Positions 1 to 7,081 are shown, numbered from the stretch's first letter. The stretch: 37,098 nucleotides of DNA from CBDEUK01 sp965250225 (GCA_965250225.1 CBDFNQ010000010.1:1-37098); one strand, 5' to 3'. Translations and numbers: made by a program. Notes: generated from the sequence alone by a model not told the origin.

Positions 1-70
1 GATGAATTAGGCAATAAAGAGGCTTGAATTCATCATTATTGAAGAATTAGATATGAATAATATTTATTTC

Positions 71-98
71 TTTAATATTGATGAAATAAGGCTATAAT
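71..98 (+). promoter_or_regulatory. putative hipBA promoter
   Basis: A perfect TATAAT -10 box lies at 93-98, about 30 bases before the hipB start. A poor TTTAAT -35 match lies at 71-76 with a 16-base spacer. The surrounding DNA is very AT-rich and holds repeated AATATT words. HipB-type antitoxins normally repress their own promoter, so this is the expected place for the operator, but no clear operator palindrome was identified. Confidence 0.35.
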
Positions 99-127
99 TA
101 CATTTAATTCCTTATTTTTGACGATTT

Positions 128-481
128 ATGAAGATTATCAATCAATTTACAGATGAAGCAATACTTTCTGAAATAGGGCATCGAATTACGAATAGACGTA
201 TTGACTTTAAGTTGACTCAAGCTGAGCTTGCGAAAAAATCAGGTGTCTCAAAAAGTACGGTAGAGCGAATAGAAAGAGGGGCATCTGTACAATTATCGAA
301 TTTTATTCGTGTTTTTCGTGTATTAGATCTATTGGATAACCTGGATCGCATGATCCCCGAAGTTAGTTTCAAACCAATAGATTTGTTAAAACAGACAAGA
401 AAAAACCGGGTTCGAGCGTCGAGAAAAAAAGCAGGTAAAAAAGAAGAAGGTAAAGGATGGCAATGGAAGGAAGATAAATGA
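128..481 (+). CDS. hipB: HipB-like XRE-family antitoxin / transcriptional regulator
   Basis: A small 117-aa DNA-binding protein. Residues about 15-70 form a Cro/C1-type (XRE) helix-turn-helix: the segment TQAELAKKSGVSKSTVERIE gives helices 2 and 3. The C-terminus (about 90-117) is a Lys/Arg-rich tail ending in KEEGKGWQWKEDK. It overlaps the downstream HipA-like gene by four bases (ATGA), the standard arrangement for an antitoxin translated just ahead of its toxin. By family knowledge it should bind and neutralise the HipA kinase and repress the operon. Assignment as HipB rests on this coupling, since XRE proteins alone are not specific. Confidence 0.85.
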   Translation: MKIINQFTDEAILSEIGHRITNRRIDFKLTQAELAKKSGVSKSTVERIERGASVQLSNFIRVFRVLDLLDNLDRMIPEVSFKPIDLLKQTRKNRVRASRKKAGKKEEGKGWQWKEDK

Positions 482-1797
482 CAACGGTCGCAGAAGTCAG
501 GTTGTGGGGCAATACAATTGGTGCGGTATCTCTCGAAGAAAATCAAGACATAGCTGCGTTTCAATATGAGCCTTCATATATAGAAAGCGAAATAGAACTG
601 TCACCGATAACGATGCCTCTATCAGGTAAGGTGTATATATTTCCAGAACTTGCTTATGAATCATTCCATGGTTTGCCTGGATTATTGGCCGATTCTTTAC
701 CTGATCGATTTGGAAATGCCTTGATTGATGCATGGCTGGCAAAGCAGGGTAGAACTCCGAAATCATTTAACGCTGTTGAGCGATTGTGTTATGCCGGTGA
801 CCGAGGAATGGGGGCATTGGAATATATGCCATCTAAATATATGCCATCTAGTGGGCCTAAAAGCTCAAGGTCAAAACAACTTCATGTTGAACAGTTAGTT
901 GAGCTGGCTTCCGAGATACTTATGCATCGAAATAAGTTGAGTGTCTCATTTGCAGATGAGAGTAAGGAACAGGTAATGCTCGATATATTACAAGTGGGCA
1001 CGTCTGCTGGTGGAGCAAGGGCAAAAGCAGTAATCGCATGGAATCCAAAAACTAATGAGGTTCGCTCGGGACAGGTGAAGACAGAGGAAGGTTTTGAGTA
1101 TTGGATATTAAAATTTGATGGTGTCAGTGGAAATAAGGATAAGGAGTTAGAAGATCCAAAAGGGTATGGTGTGATCGAATATGCATATTCAAAAATGGCA
1201 AATGAAGCAGGAATAGATATGAATGATTGTCACTTATTCGAAGAAAATGAACGACGGCATTTCATGAGTAAAAGATTTGATCGACTTGAGGGTGGTGAAA
1301 AATTACATATGCAATCACTCTGTGCATTAGCACATTTTGATTACAATATGGCTGGAGTTTATTCATATGAACAAGCCATGTTGATAATACGACAGCTTGA
1401 GTTACCCATGGATGATATAGAAGAACAGTTTCGTAGGATGGTATTTAATGTTATTGCAAGAAATCAGGACGATCATGTAAAAAATATAGCCTTCCTGATG
1501 AATAAATCTGGTCAATGGTCATTGTCACCAGCCTTTGATATGACATACAGTTTTAATCCTTCTGGTTTATGGACTAGTACTCATCAGATGATGATCAATG
1601 GTAAAAGGGATAATTACATAATGGATGATTTTAAAGCGTGTGCGAAAACAGCTTCTATGAAACGGGGACGTGCAGAAAAAATTGTTGATGAAATTAAACT
1701 GGCAGTGTCTCAATGGAAAAAATTCGCTAATGATGTTGGTGTTGATTCTATACAACAAGATCAAATACAAAAGACATTAAGGTTAGACGATTTTTAA
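478..1797 (+). CDS. hipA: HipA-like serine/threonine kinase toxin (type II TA)
   Basis: 439 aa, the same size as E. coli HipA (440 aa). The N-terminal region has the couple_hipA look (HGLPGLLADSLPDRFGN, 64-80). A Gly/Ser loop VGTSAGGARAKA (173-184) corresponds to the nucleotide-binding and autophosphorylation loop, with Ser176 the likely counterpart of the inactivating phosphoserine. The kinase core shows RNQDDHVKN (328-336), with Asp331 as probable catalytic base, and the metal-binding DMTYS starting at Asp354. All key residues are present, so it looks active. In E. coli HipA phosphorylates GltX and causes growth arrest and persistence; the target here is unknown. Start chosen by the 4-bp overlap with hipB. 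It lies directly before the dif site. Confidence 0.9.
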   Translation: MTTVAEVRLWGNTIGAVSLEENQDIAAFQYEPSYIESEIELSPITMPLSGKVYIFPELAYESFHGLPGLLADSLPDRFGNALIDAWLAKQGRTPKSFNAVERLCYAGDRGMGALEYMPSKYMPSSGPKSSRSKQLHVEQLVELASEILMHRNKLSVSFADESKEQVMLDILQVGTSAGGARAKAVIAWNPKTNEVRSGQVKTEEGFEYWILKFDGVSGNKDKELEDPKGYGVIEYAYSKMANEAGIDMNDCHLFEENERRHFMSKRFDRLEGGEKLHMQSLCALAHFDYNMAGVYSYEQAMLIIRQLELPMDDIEEQFRRMVFNVIARNQDDHVKNIAFLMNKSGQWSLSPAFDMTYSFNPSGLWTSTHQMMINGKRDNYIMDDFKACAKTASMKRGRAEKIVDEIKLAVSQWKKFANDVGVDSIQQDQIQKTLRLDDF

Positions 1798-2031
1798 TGA
1801 AGCTTGGCGAACATAAACAGTTCAAGCGCGGATTTTCAAATAGACTACTAATGATATTGGATGGACTGTGGTTACACGTGCAGAAGCTGAACTACTACAC
1901 TTTGGCTGATTTGGAGCATCAGCCACACCAATCGATCTGAGCCGACAGGCGGGCGTAGGGACAATTTTTTAGGCGTTTGGTTAAAGTAAATCAATAGGAT
2001 AGGGTTTTCCTGTTAGAAATCCTATGGAGTA
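1798..2031. other. intergenic stretch without recognised gene
   Basis: No convincing ORF is seen between hipA and the dif site. A 7-bp inverted repeat (ATAGGAT ... ATCCTAT, about 1994-2025) lies just before dif. It is not followed by a T-run, so it is not called a terminator. A short frame around 1858-1910 reads like a gene scrap but cannot be assigned. Confidence 0.4.
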
Positions 2032-2059
2032 ATTTAACATAATATACATTATGCGCAGT
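2032..2059 (-). other. dif: dif site (XerC/XerD recombination site), left junction of integrated element
   Basis: Read on the minus strand this matches the E. coli 28-bp dif at 26 of 28 positions; only the two outermost bases of the XerC arm differ. On the plus strand it consists of XerD arm ATTTAACATAA (2032-2042), central TATACA (2043-2048) and XerC arm TTATGCGCAGT (2049-2059). Such similarity is expected only for a functional gammaproteobacterial dif, where XerC and XerD resolve chromosome dimers at the replication terminus. The window therefore probably lies at the terminus. Because a second dif-like site lies 1,268 bp to the right, this is probably a hybrid of chromosomal XerD arm and element XerC arm. 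Confidence 0.88.
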
Positions 2060-2087
2060 TAAAAATATTGCCTGTTGGTGCCTCAAT

Positions 2088-2549
2088 ATGAGCAAAATCA
2101 CAGGTCAATCAGTCGCTAAACCATGCCGTAATTGCCCCTTCACAGGCTATTCCTATGCCTATCCGTGTTCCAATTTGAAACACGCTCGTCAGGTGATGTG
2201 CAAATCCGATACAGAGATGGCCGGTCTTATCGATGTCTCACGTGGAACGTGGTGGCGTTATCGTCAGGGTAATCAGAAACCACCTTTTTCTGTTTGCTAC
2301 ATGCTGCATGTGATGATCGGAAATTTCCCCTGAGCTGGTGTTAAGGATTGGTTTTATTCGGTCCGTGAGGAAAAATTTTACATGGACGGTTATTACTACG
2401 GTATCGATAGAAACAATATGCGTACGTACTGGTGGGAAATAAAGGCTCTGGCCAGATTGAGAGTTCAATATGAAAAACTGTCCAGAGAGCACCAAAACTG
2501 CTCGTCAAAGCTTAATATTTTCGATGTGGCTAACGACCTGACTGCATGA
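2088..2549 (+). pseudogene. phage-type small DNA-binding protein interrupted by an in-frame TGA
   Basis: An 80-residue ORF from 2088 stops at TGA 2331-2333. The same frame then continues without another stop to TGA 2547-2549 and reads as real protein, rich in Trp, Tyr and charged residues (AGVKDWFYSVREEKFYMDGY, then YWWEIKALARLRVQYEKLSR). A single nonsense change, plausibly TGG to TGA, would explain it; the full protein would be 153 aa. The first half has an HTH-like segment (VSRGTWWRYRQGNQKPP) resembling small phage regulators with the pattern S-x-x-T-W-x-R-W-x-x-G-x-x-x-P (DUF3653-like; tentative). Four Cys residues near the N-terminus (KPCRNCPF, YPCSN, VMCKS) could bind a metal. No good Shine-Dalgarno is seen. 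Confidence 0.5.
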
Positions 2550-2585
2550 CTCAGACGCTTAAGACTGCATGACTCAGACGCTTAA
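2540..2585 (+). repeat. exact 23-bp tandem duplication
   Basis: Two identical consecutive 23-base units (2540-2562 and 2563-2585), each beginning GACTGCATGACTCAG and ending ACGCTTAA. Both copies contain an ATGACTCAG that could start the next gene; the first copy also carries the end of the interrupted regulator. A recent slippage or recombination event inside the element is the simplest reading. Confidence 0.9.
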
Positions 2586-2841
2586 TAGATATAGATATAA
2601 GGCGTCGCCGCGAAGCGGCGGCCTTGTACTTGTCTATGCACGGGATAAGTCATACAAGATTTACTGTTTTCCTACTTTTAAAGGCTCTCGTGCACATTGG
2701 AATAACAACTTTTTATGTCCACTGACCATTCAAAAGCTGATGGGGTTACCTCAATGGTACTCCTGCCCATTTCTCCTCAGTTTTATGTGGTCAGTGGGCT
2801 TCCATGACGTAACAGGAGAATATTATGAGTTTAACGATTGA
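2569..2841 (+). CDS. hypothetical protein of dif-flanked element
   Basis: 90 aa, basic and aromatic-rich, not recognised. It starts within the second copy of the 23-bp repeat. Its early codons run through a GC-rich hairpin (CGCCGC-GAA-GCGGCG, 2606-2620), quite unlike the AT-rich surroundings. It overlaps the next ORF by 17 bases, as expected in a compact phage-like operon. There is no obvious ribosome-binding site for this start, so the true start may differ. Function unknown; the hairpin may matter more as DNA or RNA structure than as coding sequence. Confidence 0.45.
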   Translation: MTQTLNRYRYKASPRSGGLVLVYARDKSYKIYCFPTFKGSRAHWNNNFLCPLTIQKLMGLPQWYSCPFLLSFMWSVGFHDVTGEYYEFND

Positions 2842-3115
2842 TGAAGTATTGACCCGGATAGAGTGTGCTATTGCTGATGCTGTTGGTGCCTTACGGGGTA
2901 CTGCTAAGTTAGCCGGTGATGAGGATAACGATGGACTGAGTGAAATATTCCTTATTCACGCCAATAGCCTTGAGCGCATGTTGGTTGATATGGATTTGTT
3001 CTACCGGAAAGAATTACAAGCGGATTCTGAGGCCTCACCTACAAGCGATAAACCTCAGAATCCTGTCACATTAACCGACCTCAAAGAGGACTGCCACGAT
3101 GAATTTTCAGACTAG
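2825..3115 (+). CDS. hypothetical acidic protein of dif-flanked element
   Basis: 96 aa, strongly acidic, predicted mostly helical, with no recognised family. The start is well supported by an AGGAGA Shine-Dalgarno about 5 bases before ATG (AACAGGAGAATATT). The helical part (about 5-65, TIDEVLTRIECAIADAVG onward) is followed by a Ser/Pro/Thr-rich linker. It overlaps the next ORF by 17 bases (3099-3115), suggesting translational coupling. Context suggests a small accessory protein of a phage-like element. Confidence 0.6.
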   Translation: MSLTIDEVLTRIECAIADAVGALRGTAKLAGDEDNDGLSEIFLIHANSLERMLVDMDLFYRKELQADSEASPTSDKPQNPVTLTDLKEDCHDEFSD

Positions 3116-3338
3116 CACCCCATTAAAACAACGGCAAGGGCCCCCTGCCCTGACCAACGAGTTTGCCCCTGGGAGCCAAAACGCTGGTAATTGTCAGAAA
3201 TTACGATCAGACTCAAGCCAAGGGGTTTTTGCCTGTTGTTTTGCAAAGTTGAACTCTAACTATCTGATATGTAAGAGGTACGTATCATTATCATTTCAAT
3301 TTTCACAGCTTATACATTATGCGCATATTATGTTTTGA
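3099..3338 (+). CDS. last gene of dif-flanked element, reading through the right junction
   Basis: 79 aa, not recognised. GAGGAC sits before the ATG, and the gene overlaps the preceding ORF. The frame crosses the right dif-like site, so its last residues (LIHYAHIMF) come partly from the junction and chromosomal DNA. In a circularised element joined at the shared 15-mer the frame would instead continue about ten further codons into the left end. The N-terminal part (MNFQTSTPLKQRQGPPALTN) is proline- and glutamine-rich and could be the beginning of a larger phage gene lost by deletion. Confidence 0.4.
   Translation: MNFQTSTPLKQRQGPPALTNEFAPGSQNAGNCQKLRSDSSQGVFACCFAKLNSNYLICKRYVSLSFQFSQLIHYAHIMF
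3300..3327 (-). other. right dif-like attachment site (attR)
   Basis: Same orientation as the left dif. The central TATACA (3311-3316) is identical, and the XerC arm TTATGCGCATA (3317-3327) matches 9 of 11. The XerD arm (TTTTCACAGCT, 3300-3310) matches only 6 of 11. The degenerate XerD arm belongs to the element side. The base string continues into TATTATGTTTTGAT, which itself resembles an inverted dif half, so the site is partly palindromic around ATGCGCAT. Confidence 0.7.
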
Positions 3339-3349
3339 TTTAAATAAGC

Positions 3350-3401
3350 ATCAATAAATCTGTTCTATGGTCGATAACGTTAGTATCAATAAATTTGTTC
3401 T
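3350..3401 (+). repeat. pair of 17-bp direct repeats upstream of the GGDEF-EAL gene
   Basis: ATCAATAAATCTGTTCT (3350-3366) and ATCAATAAATTTGTTCT (3385-3401) differ at one base and are 35 bases apart, just before the start of the cyclic-di-GMP gene at 3425. They may be a duplicated regulator-binding site, or a duplication linked to the adjacent integration junction. Confidence 0.6.
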
Positions 3402-3424
3402 GTATTAATCAGTAGAATTTAATA

Positions 3425-5227
3425 ATGAGTGAAAGAACAACCATAGAACCTGAAGATTTAATCTTGTTTGGTCAAAAACTTTTTTCTGTTGGTGAAACCA
3501 TAATAATACGACGGGCTGTAGGCACTGGTGTTCCCATCCAGTACATTTCAGAAAACGTTGTCGATAACCTGGGTTATAAAAATGATGAACTAATTGATCA
3601 AAATTTTTCTTTTTTTGAATTAATACATACGGATGATTTATTGGCGTTTCAGGATGCGATACACACCTTAAATAACAAAGATGAGCCTCATCTTGCACTG
3701 GAATATCGTTTACGTGATAAAAATAACAAATATCGATGGTTTCGTGAAATTATTACTTGTGTAAAAAATGCTAATGGTGAAGTTGAGTTCTACGATGGTT
3801 ATTTACAAAACTTGACGCGAGAAAAACATGCGGAAATAAAGTTAAAACGATTTTTTGCTTTCGATGAGTTAACCAAATTACCTAATCGTGAGTCATTATT
3901 AATAAAACTAAATGAAAATATTGCACAAAGTAAAAGCAACCGTACAACTGGTTGTGTGATATCAATCAATCTTGATCGTTTTAAATATATTAATAATAGT
4001 TATGGGTATGAGGTTGGCGATAAATTATTGAAAGAAGTTGCTCGGCGTTTAAAAAAATGTATTCGGCCACAAGATACCATAGCCAGGATCAGCGCAGACG
4101 AATTTGTTTGTGTGATTAGTGAAATTCATGAAGACAAAGATACGGCAACAAAACTGTCGTTAAGCATGGCAAACAAAATTCGTGGTCTTATTGGAAAGAC
4201 ATACAATATTGCTGACATGACATTAATTATTGAGGCAAGTTTTGGAATATGCATGTATCCAGAAAAAGATAATGGCGCTGAAAATATTTTAAAATTTTCT
4301 GACATGGCACTGGGTATGGCAAAAACCAGTGGGCAAAATAATGTTCATTTTTTTGATGAAAAAATGCATCAACTCAACATTAAACGATCAAATATAGAAC
4401 ATGAATTGTTAAATGCTTTTAACGAGAAAAAATTAGAATTATATTTTCAACCTATTGTTAATAATGATCGAAATATCATCGCATTTGAATCTCTGATCCG
4501 CTGGAACCATCCAGAAAAAGGCTTTATTCCTCCTAACGAATTTATTCCTGTCGCAGAAAACACAGGTTTACTGCAAAAATTAGGAGAATATGTGATGGAT
4601 CACGCCTGCCATCAACTTTCTCTTTGGGAAAAAGAAAGTATTTTTGAGCAAGATCGAATCAAATATCTCTCAGTCAATGTCAGTCCGAATCAATTCTGGC
4701 ATACAGATTTTTTAGAAAATCTGTCGATGAACATACAAACAAAAGGTATCGATCCCAAACATTTATTAATCGAAATTACCGAAAATATTTTCATTGCTGA
4801 TCTACAGGAAGCTATTAACAAATTAACTGGCATTAAAAAAATGGGTGTTAGTATTGCACTGGATGATTTTGGTAGTGGTTATTCTTCACTAAGTTATTTA
4901 ATGCAACTACCTCTCGACATCGTAAAATTAGATCGCGCATTTATTCAAGATGTACATAAAAATACAGTCAAGGCCACTATTATTAAATCTATCTGTGCAA
5001 TTGCAGATGAATTAAAACTCAAGGTCATTGCCGAGGGACTTGAAACTGTCGAGGAACTGGAAACCCTGGTAAAATATAATTGTCATGCCTATCAAGGATT
5101 TTATTTTTACAGGCCAATGCCTGCGTCTGAATTAAATAAAATTTTGCAGAAAAAAGCCAAGTCTGGTTTTAACGATTTTAATAACACAACTGAACTACCT
5201 GTTACGGCGAATAGAATGCACTCCTGA
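3425..5227 (+). CDS. PAS-GGDEF-EAL cyclic-di-GMP protein, probable phosphodiesterase
   Basis: 600 aa, soluble, with no membrane segment or signal peptide. Domains: PAS/PAC about 15-138 (ending DGYLQNLTREK), GGDEF about 145-310, EAL about 325-575. The GGDEF signature is degraded to SADEF (223-227) although the product-inhibition site RPQD (214-217) is kept, so diguanylate cyclase activity is doubtful. The EAL domain keeps its expected residues: ESL (355-357), Asn418, ITE (451-453), DDFGSG (480-485), Lys501, AEGLE (536-540) and QGF (557-559). It should degrade cyclic-di-GMP, with the GGDEF-like domain as a regulatory module and the PAS as sensor. The start at 3425 has only a weak Shine-Dalgarno. 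It lies 97 bases right of the dif-integrated element. Confidence 0.9.
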   Translation: MSERTTIEPEDLILFGQKLFSVGETIIIRRAVGTGVPIQYISENVVDNLGYKNDELIDQNFSFFELIHTDDLLAFQDAIHTLNNKDEPHLALEYRLRDKNNKYRWFREIITCVKNANGEVEFYDGYLQNLTREKHAEIKLKRFFAFDELTKLPNRESLLIKLNENIAQSKSNRTTGCVISINLDRFKYINNSYGYEVGDKLLKEVARRLKKCIRPQDTIARISADEFVCVISEIHEDKDTATKLSLSMANKIRGLIGKTYNIADMTLIIEASFGICMYPEKDNGAENILKFSDMALGMAKTSGQNNVHFFDEKMHQLNIKRSNIEHELLNAFNEKKLELYFQPIVNNDRNIIAFESLIRWNHPEKGFIPPNEFIPVAENTGLLQKLGEYVMDHACHQLSLWEKESIFEQDRIKYLSVNVSPNQFWHTDFLENLSMNIQTKGIDPKHLLIEITENIFIADLQEAINKLTGIKKMGVSIALDDFGSGYSSLSYLMQLPLDIVKLDRAFIQDVHKNTVKATIIKSICAIADELKLKVIAEGLETVEELETLVKYNCHAYQGFYFYRPMPASELNKILQKKAKSGFNDFNNTTELPVTANRMHS

Positions 5228-5274
5228 GATCAATACGCGCCCTCTTCTACAAATGATTTCCGGGATATGATTAC

Positions 5275-5859
5275 TTAATAAACAACAAGCTGTCGAACGA
5301 TCTCGGTATGTGCCAGGACTTCTGAAACTTCAGCTTTGATACTGCCTTTAGTTTCATCAGCCAAATCTGGATCATCACGCGTCAAAACCATAACTGTCGC
5401 CGGGTGCACGAACAAATCTTTGGTGTGATAACACTCCCCCGGTGCTTTTGGTAAAGCACCATCCTGATGATAGTTTTTTTCCAGTGACTCATGTGAAATC
5501 GAACTTAAACTGGCTCTTAAATTCAGTGTTTTAGAGAGATATTCATCGCACTGTGGGAGTCGAAATCGCGCGCTTTCTATTACTGTTTCAGATAAATTTA
5601 GTAAAGATTCCGCCTTGACAGAGAGAGCTTTGCTCGTGCCGCCCTCTTCCAGCAAATCCAGTAGTTTATTGGCCTCGATTTCATATTCAGCTAACAAGCC
5701 GGCTGCTTTCTGCAAACGTAGTTTCACCTGTTCTGTGTCCACCTGAGTCTTGTTCACATTGCTTAACTCTTTATGGCTCATCGTGGCACTAGTATAAGCT
5801 TGACTGGGTAACAGAATTAAACATAAGGCACTGATAATATGAAACAATCGGGTTAACAT
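5275..5859 (-). CDS. secreted/periplasmic protein of unknown function, probably iron-regulated
   Basis: 194 aa. A clear signal peptide (MLTRLFHIISALCLILLPSQA, likely cleaved near residue 21-23) leads to a helical, Glu/Lys/Leu-rich region (40-110) with possible coiled coil. A second half contains two cysteines (PQCDEY and GECYH) that could pair. No family is recognised. The start is well supported: AGGAG lies 9 bases before the ATG. Its promoter -35 overlaps a near-consensus Fur box, so expression should rise under iron starvation. It is divergent from the class V aminotransferase. A role in iron or heme handling is inference only. Confidence 0.75.
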   Translation of the reverse strand: MLTRLFHIISALCLILLPSQAYTSATMSHKELSNVNKTQVDTEQVKLRLQKAAGLLAEYEIEANKLLDLLEEGGTSKALSVKAESLLNLSETVIESARFRLPQCDEYLSKTLNLRASLSSISHESLEKNYHQDGALPKAPGECYHTKDLFVHPATVMVLTRDDPDLADETKGSIKAEVSEVLAHTEIVRQLVVY

Positions 5860-5884
5860 TGATAACGGCTCCTAAAAAATAACG

Positions 5885-5926
5885 AATATATTCACTCTAG
5901 TGTAATTGATAATAATAATCATTACC
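5885..5926 (-). promoter_or_regulatory. Fur box and overlapping promoter of divergent gene pair
   Basis: GATAATAATAATCATTACC (5908-5926) matches the 19-bp Fur consensus GATAATGATAATCATTATC at 17 positions. On the minus strand a promoter is visible: -35 TTATCA (5907-5912) and -10 TATATT (5885-5890) with a 16-base spacer. Bound Fur would cover the -35 element and repress the secreted-protein gene. The box is also only 25 bases upstream of the aminotransferase start, so both genes may be iron-regulated. Confidence 0.8.
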
Positions 5927-5950
5927 ATCTAAATCTATCTATTCCAGCTT

Positions 5951-7081
5951 ATGGACATACAATTTCGACAAGAATTTCCGTTAAAAGATGGTTTGTATTA
6001 TCTCAATCACGCAGCGGTATCCCCATGGCCAAAACGCACAGTTGATGCGGTAAAAGCCTTTGCAGAAGAAAATTTGACACACGGCGCTACACATTATCCT
6101 GATTGGCTTGAAAAAGAAGCTTTCCTTCGTAAACAATTGAAAAAGTTAATAAATGCTAAATCGATTAATGAAATCGCTCTATTGAAAAATACCTCAGAGG
6201 CCATTTCTGTAGTTGCTGAAGGCATGCAATGGGGTAAACAAGACAATGTCGTCAGCTCAAATCAAGAGTTCCCATCAAATCGGGTTCCCTGGCTGGCGCA
6301 GGCAAAACACCAGGTAGAATTTAGGGAAGTAGATCTGGACAACGACACGTCACCTGAAGACGCGCTAATAAGCGCCTGTGACGAATGCACACGCGTTCTA
6401 ACCATCAGTTCTGTGCAATACAGTACAGGTCTGAAGATGAATTTAAAAAAACTGGGTGAATTTTGTCGATCACACAATATTTTGTTTTGTGTTGATGCGA
6501 TCCAGAGCCTGGGAGCCCATTCGATTGATGTGACAGATAGTCGAATTGATTTTTTGATGGCGGATGCGCATAAATGGATGATGGGGCCAGAAGGAATAGC
6601 CGTATTTTATTGTCGAGATGAGTGTTTAAAAGAACTTGAACTTCGACAATTTGGTTGGCATATGCTTCAAAATCCAGGGAATTACGATGAAACAGACTGG
6701 CAAGCAGCTGACAGTGCCAGGCGATTTGAATGTGGTAGCCCAAATATGATGGGTATACATGCTCTTTCGGCTAGTCTATCGCTTATACTGGATTATCAGA
6801 TTGAAAACATTGAAGAAAAGATCAGAGAGAAAACGCAATATTTACTCGATTCATTAAGAGCTATGGGTTGTTCCCTCATCACGCCAGAATCAGATAAACG
6901 TAGGGCTGGGATTATCACGGTGGCAGTGCCGAATAATAATATGCAGGAACTTCAACAATTACTGATGTCAAAAAATGTCATCTGTGCCTACCGTGGTGGT
7001 GGTATTCGCTTCTCTCCACACTTCTACACTGAAGATAAAATAATAAAAAAAGCACTTGATATATTTAAGTTAATTATTTGA
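5951..7081 (+). CDS. class V aminotransferase family PLP-dependent enzyme
   Basis: 376 aa. Fold-type I, class V pattern: HAAVSPWP near the N-terminus (20-27), the SSVQYSTG strand (153-160), VDAIQSLGA (181-189, Asp182 binding the PLP ring nitrogen), and DAHKWMMGPEG (205-215) with Lys208 as the probable PLP lysine. A C-terminal RGGGIRFSPHFY motif binds the substrate carboxylate in this family. The loop Cys that marks cysteine desulfurases (SufS/IscS) is not seen there, so desulfurase activity is unlikely. Kynureninase-like or other amino-acid chemistry is possible. It lies next to a Fur box, and its 3' end overlaps tatD tail-to-tail by 8 bases. Confidence 0.8.
   Translation: MDIQFRQEFPLKDGLYYLNHAAVSPWPKRTVDAVKAFAEENLTHGATHYPDWLEKEAFLRKQLKKLINAKSINEIALLKNTSEAISVVAEGMQWGKQDNVVSSNQEFPSNRVPWLAQAKHQVEFREVDLDNDTSPEDALISACDECTRVLTISSVQYSTGLKMNLKKLGEFCRSHNILFCVDAIQSLGAHSIDVTDSRIDFLMADAHKWMMGPEGIAVFYCRDECLKELELRQFGWHMLQNPGNYDETDWQAADSARRFECGSPNMMGIHALSASLSLILDYQIENIEEKIREKTQYLLDSLRAMGCSLITPESDKRRAGIITVAVPNNNMQELQQLLMSKNVICAYRGGGIRFSPHFYTEDKIIKKALDIFKLII

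Larger units (their letters stand above)
2043..3310 (+). mobile_element. Xer-dependent integrated element (IMEX / filamentous-phage-like), 1,268 bp
   Basis: The unit is bounded by two directly repeated dif-like sites sharing an identical 15-mer, TATACATTATGCGCA (2043-2057 and 3311-3325). The left site has a perfect XerD arm and the right a degenerate one, the pattern expected after XerC-mediated insertion of an element carrying only a good XerC arm, as described for VGJ-phi-type filamentous phages. It holds four small overlapping or closely spaced genes on one strand and has no integrase of its own. It is too small for a full filamentous phage, so it may be a satellite or a deletion remnant. 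The gene contents are not clearly recognised. Confidence 0.7.

Noticed and set aside
1..34. GATGAATT ... AATTCATC inverted repeat at the window start as a terminator
   Set aside because: 18-base loop and no T-tract; could be chance in AT-rich DNA.
217..766. Minus-strand ORFs opposite hipBA
   Set aside because: Shadows of the hipB and hipA coding frames without ribosome-binding sites or recognisable domains.
1798..2031. A degraded gene between hipA and dif
   Set aside because: Short readable patches exist but no frame is long enough or recognisable; no feature can be supported.
5951..7081. Cysteine desulfurase (SufS/IscS) assignment for the class V enzyme
   Set aside because: The loop where the catalytic Cys should sit reads YRGGGIRFSPHF without cysteine, and no Fe-S genes are adjacent.
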